Source of the DNA: Lysobacteraceae bacterium
Lineage (GTDB): Bacteria > Pseudomonadota > Gammaproteobacteria > DSM-19610
Length of the DNA stretch: 30,137 nucleotides
Assembly (NCBI GenBank): GCA_020201295.1
Contig: JAIVHA010000042.1
Span: 5,320 to 35,456 of the forward strand
Direction: 5' to 3'
Positions 24,165 through 30,137 of this stretch are shown here, one piece after another. The notes beneath the pieces are model-generated. The model made no database searches. It was given only the letters and a program-made list of their open reading frames with translations, and was not told the DNA's origin. Each line of letters starts with the position of its first letter. Positions within the stretch are counted from its first letter, which is position 1. The translations under genes and the position numbers were made by a program.

Positions 24165-24748
24165 TGGCCCTGTTCACGAGCCTGTATGACCGGATGATGC
24201 ACTGGGCACGACATCGTCATGCGGCCTGGTACCTGGGCGGACTGAGCTTCGCTGAGTCCTCTTTTTTCCCCATTCCACCCGATGTGATGCTGGCCCCCAT
24301 GAGCCTCGCCCAGCCGCGGCGGGCCTGGTTCTTCGCGCTCATTACCACGCTGACGTCCGTGGCCGGCGGCCTGTTGGGTTACGCCATCGGCCATTTCGCC
24401 CTGGAATGGCTGGCACCCCTGATCAATGAAGGGGGGCGCTGGCATGATCATTCCCAGCATGCCTTGGCCTGGTTTACCGAGTGGGGCTTCTGGGCGGTGT
24501 TCCTGGCCGGCTTCTCGCCCATCCCCTACAAGGTTTTCACCATCACCGCCGGCGCTCTGGCCATGCCGCTGCTGCCCTTCGTGATGGCGTCCTTCATCGG
24601 GCGCGGCTTGCGATTCTTCATGGTGGCGGGCCTGCTGGCCTGGGGCGGTCCACGCATGGAGGCCATGCTGCGCCGCTACGTGGAATGGCTGGGCTGGCTG
24701 CTGGTGGCGTTGGCGATAGTGGCATACCTGGTGATCCGCAATTCGTGA
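24164..24748 (+). CDS. YqaA/DedA-like (SNARE-associated) inner-membrane protein
   Basis: A 194-residue integral membrane protein of the VTT/DedA superfamily, YqaA branch. Landmarks are the N-terminal FAESSFFPIPPDVMLAPMSLAQPRRAWFFALITTLTSVAGGLLGYAIGHF, with the amphipathic re-entrant P-x-P-P-D motif and the G-x3-G-Y-x-I-G helix. The second half is FLAGFSPIPYKVFTITAGALAMPLLPFVMASFIGRGLRFFMV, with the F/E-x3-G-x3-P-K-like re-entrant segment. About five hydrophobic segments are visible. DedA relatives act in undecaprenyl-phosphate or lipid translocation and membrane homeostasis; this branch's substrate is not known. ATG 24164 shares its A with the pcm stop, so the two are coupled. It is found between pcm and nlpD in many gammaproteobacteria. 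Confidence 0.88.
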   Translation: MALFTSLYDRMMHWARHRHAAWYLGGLSFAESSFFPIPPDVMLAPMSLAQPRRAWFFALITTLTSVAGGLLGYAIGHFALEWLAPLINEGGRWHDHSQHALAWFTEWGFWAVFLAGFSPIPYKVFTITAGALAMPLLPFVMASFIGRGLRFFMVAGLLAWGGPRMEAMLRRYVEWLGWLLVALAIVAYLVIRNS

Positions 24749-24836
24749 TAGGGTCTTAACGTCTTTCCTCCAGGGATAGCCGGGGCGCGAATTCGGGAAC
24801 CGCAGATCAGAACTGCCTCAGGTTGCCGGGAACCTA

Positions 24837-25619
24837 ATGTTGAAACGTACCATCACTGCACAACGAGTTCTCCTGTTGCTGTTGCTTGGCATTTCATTGA
24901 CGTGGCTGAACGGCTGCAGCAATGTCGCACAACCCCCGATCACCGATCGCAGCGCGGGTTCTGCCTGGACACCGGACAGCCATCGCGTGCGCCCCGGTGA
25001 AACCCTGTATTCCATCGCCTTCCAGTACGGCATGCGCTATGAAACCCTGGCGCAGTGGAATGGCTTGCGTTCGCCTTACACCATCAAGGTGGGGCAAACC
25101 CTGCGACTGAAGCCATCCGCACCACCAACACGCACACCGTCCCGTAGTAGTTCCAGTACATCAGCATCTTCTGATTCTGTGAAACAAGCTCCCGCCACGA
25201 CGGCATCGCGGCCATCACCCGCGCCGCCACCGGTGCGGAAAACCTCCACAATTACATGGCAATGGCCCGCGCAAGGGCCGATTTTGCGTACATTTCAGGG
25301 GAACAGCCACGGCAAGAAAGGTATCGAGATCGGTGGTGGCCGAGGCCAGGCGGTGCGGGCCGCGGCACCGGGACGCGTGGTGTATGCGGGCAGTGGACTT
25401 GTCGGTTACGGCAGGCTTATCATCATCAAGCACGACGCACGTTTTCTTAGTGCCTATGGCTTTAACGATACGTTGTTTGTCCAGGAAGGGTCACAGGTCC
25501 ATGCAGGTCAGGTGATCGCGGAAATGGGCAGTAGTGGCACCAACCGTGTGCAACTGCATTTCGAGATTCGCAGGGATGGCAAGCCGGTTGATCCACTGCA
25601 ATACCTGCCAAAACGCTGA
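24837..25619 (+). CDS. nlpD: Murein hydrolase activator NlpD (LysM + M23 lipoprotein)
   Basis: A 260-residue lipoprotein. The signal peptide RVLLLLLLGISLTWLNGC ends in the lipobox LNGC with the modified Cys near residue 27. A LysM domain follows (about 50-93; HRVRPGETLYSIAFQYGMRYETLAQWNGLRSPYTIKVGQTLRL), then a Ser/Thr/Pro-rich linker. The M23/LytM domain (about 142-258) contains KGIEIGGGRGQAVRAAAPGRVVYAGSGLVGYGRLIIIKH and GTNRVQLHFEIRRDGKPVDP. The usual catalytic H-x3-D is replaced (GKKGIEIG), so it is an activator and not a hydrolase; NlpD activates the amidase AmiC at the septum. An rpoS promoter commonly lies inside nlpD. It sits 107 nt before rpoS. Confidence 0.93.
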   Translation: MLKRTITAQRVLLLLLLGISLTWLNGCSNVAQPPITDRSAGSAWTPDSHRVRPGETLYSIAFQYGMRYETLAQWNGLRSPYTIKVGQTLRLKPSAPPTRTPSRSSSSTSASSDSVKQAPATTASRPSPAPPPVRKTSTITWQWPAQGPILRTFQGNSHGKKGIEIGGGRGQAVRAAAPGRVVYAGSGLVGYGRLIIIKHDARFLSAYGFNDTLFVQEGSQVHAGQVIAEMGSSGTNRVQLHFEIRRDGKPVDPLQYLPKR

Positions 25620-25726
25620 TCGTTACGGCACTGGTCAAGAAAGGTCGTGGAGTGGAGTATACGGTCCGCAGATTCTTCAGAAGAGGCGGCTGAAATTCAC
25701 GCAACAGGGTTGTAGCGAGGTGGATC

Positions 25727-26734
25727 ATGCCCAAGACCAGCAAGATCTCCAATCGAAGGGATGCCGACCGTTTTCAACGGCCCCCCATATTGGCATCCGC
25801 GTTTGAAAATGATGAGGATGTCGTCGAGAAGGTGAGTCACGACGTCGAAACCGAAACCAACACCCGGAAAACGGTTTATACCGCCGGGGAATATCCCGAT
25901 AATCATCCCGATGCGACGCGACTCTATCTGAGCGAAATCGGGTTTTCCCCGCTGCTGAGCGCCGAGGAAGAGGTGTACTACTCACGCCTCGCGCAGAAAG
26001 GCGTGGAATCCGGCCGCCGTCGCATGATTGAAAGCAATCTGCGTTTGGTGGTGAAGATCGCCCGCCGATATATGAATCGTGGCCTTGCCCTGCTGGATTT
26101 GATCGAGGAGGGTAACCTGGGTTTGATTCGCGCGGTGGAGAAGTTCGATCCCGAGCGTGGCTTCCGCTTCTCCACCTATGCCACCTGGTGGATCCGTCAG
26201 ACCATCGAACGGGCCATCATGAATCAGACCCGCACTATTCGTCTGCCCATCCATGTGGTGAAGGAACTCAATGGCTATTTGCGGACCGCACGACAACTGG
26301 CCCAGCAGCTCGACCATGAACCCAAGGCGGAAGAGATCGCGGCGGTGGTCAACAAGCCCGTCGCGGATGTAAAACGCATGCTGGGGTTCAATGAACGAGT
26401 GACGTCCGTCGATATCCCCATTGGCCGGGACTCGGGTAAATCCGTCATCGATTCGGTGCCCGACGAGAACAACCTGGATCCATCCGAACAGCTGATGGAC
26501 GATGATGTGCTCTCCAACCTGGATACCTGGGTGGATCAGCTCAGTGCCAAGCAGCGCGAGGTACTGGAGCGCCGCTTCGGTCTGCACGGCTACAAGGTCT
26601 CGACCCTGGAAGAAGTGGGCAGTGAGATCGGCGTGACCCGGGAGCGGGTGCGGCAGATCCAGATGGACGCCCTGAAACGGCTGCGGGAAATCATGGAGAA
26701 CGAGGGTTTTTCCTCCGATGCGCTGTTTTCCTGA
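25727..26734 (+). CDS. rpoS: RNA polymerase sigma factor RpoS (sigma-38)
   Basis: The master sigma factor of stationary phase and the general stress response. Its 335 residues are full length. After a variable acidic N-terminus come region 1.2 (DATRLYLSEIGFSPLLSAEEEVYYSRLA), region 2 (RRRMIESNLRLVVKIARRYMNRGLALLDLIEEGNLGLIRAVEKFDPERGFRFSTYATWWIRQTIERAIMNQTRTIRLPIHVVKELN), region 3 and region 4 (LSAKQREVLERRFGLHGYKVSTLEEVGSEIGVTRERVRQIQMDALKRLREIM). The context nlpD-rpoS separates it from rpoD. The 107-nt gap before it shows no clear promoter by eye. In relatives its mRNA leader is long and starts in nlpD. It ends 5 nt from a convergent gene. Confidence 0.97.
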   Translation: MPKTSKISNRRDADRFQRPPILASAFENDEDVVEKVSHDVETETNTRKTVYTAGEYPDNHPDATRLYLSEIGFSPLLSAEEEVYYSRLAQKGVESGRRRMIESNLRLVVKIARRYMNRGLALLDLIEEGNLGLIRAVEKFDPERGFRFSTYATWWIRQTIERAIMNQTRTIRLPIHVVKELNGYLRTARQLAQQLDHEPKAEEIAAVVNKPVADVKRMLGFNERVTSVDIPIGRDSGKSVIDSVPDENNLDPSEQLMDDDVLSNLDTWVDQLSAKQREVLERRFGLHGYKVSTLEEVGSEIGVTRERVRQIQMDALKRLREIMENEGFSSDALFS

Positions 26735-26739
26735 GTCTC

Positions 26740-27111
26740 TTATTCGATCATGAACAATGCCGCCACCACTCGCCGGCCTTCCCCCAGCAGGATGTTGTAG
26801 GTCCGGCAGGCGGCGGCGGTGTCCATCACCTCCATGCCGATGCCCCGCTGCAGGAATACCGCCATGCAGGCCGGGGCCGGAAAACGCAACCGTGCGCCCG
26901 TGCCCAGCAACAGGATTTCCGGCTCCAGGCCCCATAGCGCCTCCAGGTGTGCTGGCTGCAGTTCCCCGAAACCCGGCGCCCAATCGGGAATCAGTCGGTC
27001 AGCGGTTACCACTACATGGCGATCGACAATGTGCTCATTGACCACGATCCGCCCCTGTTCATAGGCACGGATACTGTTCTGGTCGGGCAAGTGGTCCTGG
27101 GCGAAGCGCAT
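26740..27111 (-). CDS. Mth938-like domain protein (DUF498)
   Basis: A 123-residue protein of the Mth938/NDUFAF3-like fold. It opens MRFAQDHLPDQNSIRAYEQGRIVVNEHIVDRHVVVTADRLIPDW. The diagnostic block LWGLEPEILLLGTGARLRFPAPACMAVFLQRGIGMEVMDTAAACRTYNILLGEGRRVVAALFMI follows, with LGTG, GIG.E.MDT.AACRT.N.L..E.R and a final Leu/Ile-rich strand. Length is normal for the family. Bacterial members have no settled function, and the eukaryotic relative NDUFAF3 is a complex I assembly factor. It faces rpoS tail to tail with only a 5-nt gap. Its upstream side carries a transposase-associated palindrome. Confidence 0.88.
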   Translation of the reverse strand: MRFAQDHLPDQNSIRAYEQGRIVVNEHIVDRHVVVTADRLIPDWAPGFGELQPAHLEALWGLEPEILLLGTGARLRFPAPACMAVFLQRGIGMEVMDTAAACRTYNILLGEGRRVVAALFMIE

Positions 27112-27130
27112 CCTGCTACCTTACCCAATC

Positions 27131-27216
27131 GGGGTCAGGTCTTGCAATCCAACACCTGCGCCTACCTGAATGGTACGATACCGCTTCAACAGTGCTGGAT
27201 TGCAAGACCTGACCCC
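27131..27216. mobile_element. 86-bp GGGGTCAGGTCTTGCAATCC palindromic element
   Basis: Perfect 21-nt inverted arms at 27131-27151 and 27196-27216 enclose 44 nt that contain a small GGTA-cga-TACC hairpin. The arm starts with the same 14 nt as the 21444 palindrome. The form fits a non-autonomous element mobilised by a REP-associated tyrosine (IS200-like) transposase. No such transposase gene is in the window. It lies in the gap between the Mth938-type gene and alaC. Confidence 0.85.
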
Positions 27217-27251
27217 ACCTAGGATAAGGACCAGCACCCGGGTCCTCCCCT

Positions 27252-27317
27252 GTAGGAGCGGGCTCTGCCCGCGAACGGGAATGCCACCGGCCCTTCGCGG
27301 CCGAAGGCCGCTCCTAC
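27252..27317. repeat. Hybrid REP pair (GTAGGAGCGG family)
   Basis: The left unit 27252-27275 has the inner hairpin GCGGGC-tct-GCCCGC and the right unit 27294-27317 has GCGGCC-gaa-GGCCGC. The outer 10 bp (GTAGGAGCGG) and GCGAA ends pair with each other. The two halves come from the two REP subtypes seen at 11996 and 13197. The rest of 27112-27459 shows no gene and no promoter that I can fix. Confidence 0.88.
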
Positions 27318-27459
27318 GGGAAGGATACGCGGCTAACTGCCACCTGCGGCGACGATTTTCGCGACCGCATCTTGTGTCCGGGGCGCAATTTCAGTAATGT
27401 GGCTTGTTTGACTCTATGTCATTGTTTAACCTTCCGTAACCGCTGCCCAGAGTGCCAAA

Positions 27460-28668
27460 TTGAACGACGAATTCGCCAGAATCAAGCGCCTTCCCCCCTA
27501 TGTGTTCAACATCGTCAATGAGTTGAAGGCCAAGGCGCGCGCGCGCGGGGAGGACATCATCGATTTCGGCATGGGCAATCCCGACCGGCCTACGCCCCAG
27601 CACATCGTCGACAAACTGGTCGAGGCGGCCCAGCGTGGTGATACCCACCGCTACTCGGTGTCGCGCGGCATCCCGCGCCTGCGCCGCGCCATCTGCACCT
27701 GGTACAAGCGCCGCTTCGACGTGGACCTGGATCCCGAGACCCAGGCCATCGTCACCATCGGCTCCAAGGAAGGCCTGGCCCACCTGGCCCTGGCCACCAT
27801 GGGCCCGGGTGATGCGGTACTGGTGCCCAATCCCGCCTATCCCATCCATCCCTACGGCTTCGTGATCTCCGGCGCCGATATCCGTCATGTGCCCATGATC
27901 GAGGGGGTCGATTTCTTCGAGGCACTGGAAAAGGCCATCAAGGATTCCTGGCCCAAGCCCAAGATGCTGGTGCTGAACTTTCCCGGCAACCCCACCACCC
28001 AGTGTGTGGAGCTGGACTTCTTCGAGCGGGTGATCGCCATTGCCCGCGAGCACAGCATCTGGGTGGTGCACGACATTGCCTACGCCGACCTGGTGTTCGA
28101 CGGCTACGTGGCGCCCTCCATTCTGCAGGTGCCGGGCGCGACCGACGTGGCGGTGGAGTTCTACAGCCTGTCCAAGAGCTACAACATGCCCGGCTGGCGC
28201 GTCGGTTTCATGTGCGGCAACCAGACCCTGGTGGCGGCCCTGGCGCGCATGAAGTCCTACCTGGACTACGGCATGTTCACCCCCATCCAGGTGGCGGCCA
28301 TCACCGCCCTGGAAGGCCCGCAGGAGTGCGTGCGGGAGATCGCCGCCGTCTACGAGAGCCGCCGCGACGCGTTGTGCGACGGTCTCAACGCGCTGGGCTG
28401 GAAGGTGGAAAAGCCCAAGGCCACCATGTTCGTGTGGGCACCCATTCCTGAACAATACCGGCACCTGGGGTCGCTGGAGTTCTCCAAACGCCTGCTGGCC
28501 GAGGCCAAGGTGGCGGTGGCGCCGGGCATCGGCTTCGGCGACTATGGCGACACCCATGTACGTTTCGGCCTGATCGAAAACGAGCACCGTACCCGCCAGG
28601 CGGTGCGCTGCATCCGCGAAATGTTCCGCAGGGACGAAAAACAGAAGAAAGTCTCCGGAGGAGAATGA
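27460..28668 (+). CDS. alaC: Alanine-synthesising aminotransferase AlaC-type
   Basis: A class I/II PLP aminotransferase that makes alanine from pyruvate with glutamate. The sequence is very close to the AlaC group: FARIKRLPPYVFNIVNELKAKARARGEDIIDFGMGNPDRPTP, HRYSVSRGIPRLRRAICTWYKRRF, VTIGSKEGLAHLALATMGPGD, NFPGNPTTQCVELDFFE and VHDIAYADLVFDGY. The PLP-binding Lys239 lies in SLSKSYNMPGWRVGFM, and GIGFGDYGDTHVRFGLIEN closes the domain. Its 402 residues are normal. The start is TTG 27460: an in-frame TAA at 27427 lies upstream and no ATG occurs before residue 30. No strong ribosome site is seen. It overlaps hom by ATGA, as is common, linking alanine and aspartate-family synthesis. Confidence 0.93.
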   Translation: MNDEFARIKRLPPYVFNIVNELKAKARARGEDIIDFGMGNPDRPTPQHIVDKLVEAAQRGDTHRYSVSRGIPRLRRAICTWYKRRFDVDLDPETQAIVTIGSKEGLAHLALATMGPGDAVLVPNPAYPIHPYGFVISGADIRHVPMIEGVDFFEALEKAIKDSWPKPKMLVLNFPGNPTTQCVELDFFERVIAIAREHSIWVVHDIAYADLVFDGYVAPSILQVPGATDVAVEFYSLSKSYNMPGWRVGFMCGNQTLVAALARMKSYLDYGMFTPIQVAAITALEGPQECVREIAAVYESRRDALCDGLNALGWKVEKPKATMFVWAPIPEQYRHLGSLEFSKRLLAEAKVAVAPGIGFGDYGDTHVRFGLIENEHRTRQAVRCIREMFRRDEKQKKVSGGE

Positions 28669-29987
28669 GCTTGAAACCCGTCAACGTAGGACTGCTGGGA
28701 CTCGGCACCGTCGGTGGCGGCACCTTCAACGTGCTGTCCCGCAATGCCGAGGAAATCACCCGTCGTGCCGGCCGCGGCATCCGCATCAGCCACGCGGCCG
28801 CCCGCGACTACGATCCCGCGCGCCTGCCCGGCATCGAAAATATCCAGGTCAGTGACGATGCCTTCCAGGTGGTGGACAATCCCGAGGTCGACATCGTCGT
28901 CGAACTGATCGGCGGCTACAGTCCGGCCAAGGAGCTGGTGCTCAAGGCCATCGAGAACGGCAAGCACGTGGTCACCGCCAACAAGGCACTGATCGCCCTG
29001 CACGGCAACGAGATCTTCGCCGCTGCCCAGAAAAAGGGTGTGATGGTGGCCTTCGAGGCCGCCGTGGCCGGCGGCATCCCGATCATCAAGGCCATCCGCG
29101 AGGGCCTGGCTGCCAACCAGATCGAATGGCTGTGCGGCATCATCAACGGCACCGGCAACTTCATTCTCACCGAGATGCGCGACAAGGGCCGCGACTTCGA
29201 TGACGTGCTCAAGGAAGCCCAGGCATTGGGTTATGCCGAGGCCGACCCCACCTTCGACGTGGAAGGTATCGATGCTGCCCACAAGCTCACCATCCTGGCT
29301 TCGCTGGCCTTCGGTATTCCACTGCAGTTCAAGAAAACCTACACCGAGGGCATCACCAACATCACCCGCGAGGATGTCGCCTATGCCGAGGAACTGGGCT
29401 ACCGCATCAAGCACCTGGGCTTCTCGCGCCGTACACCTGCCGGTGTGGAACTGCGTGTGCACCCGACCCTGATCCCCGAGCGGCGCCTGATCGCCAACGT
29501 GGATGGCGTGATGAACGCCGTGCTGGTAAAGGGCGATGCCGTGGGCCCGACGCTGTACTATGGTGCCGGTGCCGGCGCCGAACCCACGGCCTCCGCGGTG
29601 GTGGCGGACATCATCGACGTGGTGCGCACCCTCACCGCCGACCCGGAAAACCGCGTGCCGCACCTGGCCTTCCAGCCGGGCGCGCTGGCGGACCTGCCCA
29701 TCCTGCCCATGGAAGAGGTGGAGACCGCCTATTATTTGCGCATGCTGGCGGTGGACCGCCCCGGTGTGCTGGCCGATGTGACCCGCATCCTCGGTGATTC
29801 CGGCATCAGCATCGAGGCCATCATCCAGAAGGAACCGGCCGAGGACGCCACCGACGTGCCGGTGATCATGCTCACCCGCCGGGTGCGGGAGCAACAGATG
29901 AACCAGGCCATTGCCCGCATCGAAGCCCTCGATGCCCTGCATGGCCCCGTCACGCGCATCCGGGTGGAGCACCTGGACGCGCAGTAG
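28665..29987 (+). CDS. hom: Homoserine dehydrogenase with C-terminal ACT domain
   Basis: Reduces aspartate semialdehyde to homoserine with NAD(P)H, the branch step to threonine and methionine. The Rossmann start VNVGLLGLGTVGGGTFNVLSRN is followed by VDIVVELIGGYSPAKELVLKAIENGKHVVTANKALIA. The catalytic domain holds FEAAVAGGIPIIKAIREGLAANQIEWLCGIINGTGNFILTEM and GYAEADPTFDVEGIDAAHKLTILASLAFG, with the Glu and Asp/Lys of the active site. The C-terminal ACT domain (about 355-430) reads YYLRMLAVDRPGVLADVTRILGDSGISIEAIIQKEP and suggests threonine feedback. Its 440 residues are full length. ATG 28665 overlaps the alaC stop. GGAGGAG ends just before the start. thrC normally follows, outside the window. 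Confidence 0.97.
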   Translation: MSLKPVNVGLLGLGTVGGGTFNVLSRNAEEITRRAGRGIRISHAAARDYDPARLPGIENIQVSDDAFQVVDNPEVDIVVELIGGYSPAKELVLKAIENGKHVVTANKALIALHGNEIFAAAQKKGVMVAFEAAVAGGIPIIKAIREGLAANQIEWLCGIINGTGNFILTEMRDKGRDFDDVLKEAQALGYAEADPTFDVEGIDAAHKLTILASLAFGIPLQFKKTYTEGITNITREDVAYAEELGYRIKHLGFSRRTPAGVELRVHPTLIPERRLIANVDGVMNAVLVKGDAVGPTLYYGAGAGAEPTASAVVADIIDVVRTLTADPENRVPHLAFQPGALADLPILPMEEVETAYYLRMLAVDRPGVLADVTRILGDSGISIEAIIQKEPAEDATDVPVIMLTRRVREQQMNQAIARIEALDALHGPVTRIRVEHLDAQ

Positions 29988-30127
29988 TGCTGGATTTTAC
30001 GTTTTTATATCACCGCAAAGACGCGAAGGACGCAAAGAAAACCCGATAGTTGCAATACATTCCGTGGCACGAAGCATGAAGTCCCCGCGCCTGGAATGCA
30101 TCGGCAGTACGATTAGGCTCGGGCACT

Positions 30128-30137
30128 GTAGGAGCGG
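30128..30137. repeat. REP unit cut by the window end
   Basis: GTAGGAGCGG at the final ten bases is the left end of the REP family found at 11996, 13197 and 27252. The preceding 29988-30127 holds no gene that I can recognise. It contains a short direct repeat (CGCAAAGACGCGAAGGACGC at 30015-30034) resembling another dispersed repeat. Confidence 0.7.

Noticed and set aside
25982..26983. A 333-codon minus-strand frame through rpoS
   Set aside because: Shadow of rpoS; no family similarity.

Overview
The window is a GC-rich bacterial chromosome segment that reads as a gammaproteobacterium. The basis is gene content and order: rnhB, dnaE, accA, tilS, pyrG, kdsA, eno, ftsB, ispD, ispF, truD, surE, pcm, a yqaA-type gene, nlpD and rpoS. 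This is the classical gammaproteobacterial rnhB-to-rpoS order, followed by an alaC-hom pair. GTAGGAGCGG-type REP hairpins and CCCTCTCCC-type palindromes sit between genes, as in many free-living gammaproteobacteria. I cannot name the genus from sequence alone.

Layout. 1-0.7 kb: 3' part of rnhB overlapping a small heavy-metal-associated protein. 0.7-6.5 kb, minus strand: a membrane-anchored M48-like protein with a degenerate zinc motif, then a three-domain protein (acyl carrier, acyl-adenylating, PlsC acyltransferase) 12 nt downstream of an MFS transporter. 6.5-7.1 kb: a DUF559 remnant wrapped in repeats. 7.1-19.3 kb, plus strand: a HIT protein and the housekeeping run dnaE to truD, covering replication, fatty-acid initiation, tRNA modification, CTP, Kdo, glycolysis, division and isoprenoids. 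19.3-22.7 kb: an accessory patch between truD and surE with a DUF2283 remnant, an MNT antitoxin with a broken HepT, a secreted PRC-barrel protein, an alternative oxidase and a minus-strand smr gene. 22.9-26.7 kb: surE, pcm, yqaA-type, nlpD, rpoS. 26.7-30.1 kb: an Mth938-type gene on the minus strand, two repeat elements, alaC and hom.

The most striking property is not a single gene. Between about 3.5 and 23 kb, nine normally well-conserved loci each lack one clean segment of roughly 35-95 codons, with good sequence on both sides. They are the ligase hinge of the three-domain protein, the dnaE 3' end, tilS, kdsA, the eno-ftsB junction, ispD, truD, hepT and surE. Several losses remove catalytic or ligand residues of essential enzymes (Eno, KdsA, IspD, SurE). 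pyrG, accA, ispF, pcm, rpoS, alaC and hom look full length. The simplest reading is local collapse or mis-joining in the assembly. However, six of the seven losses confined to one gene keep the reading frame, which random artefact would not favour, so the pattern should be tested on reads.

Biologically, the most interesting system is the MFS plus ACP-adenylating-PlsC pair. It resembles a rearranged LplT-Aas lysophospholipid salvage pair carrying its own acyl carrier domain. The alternative oxidase, unusual for this class, is also notable: its start codon lies directly behind a long terminator-like palindrome.
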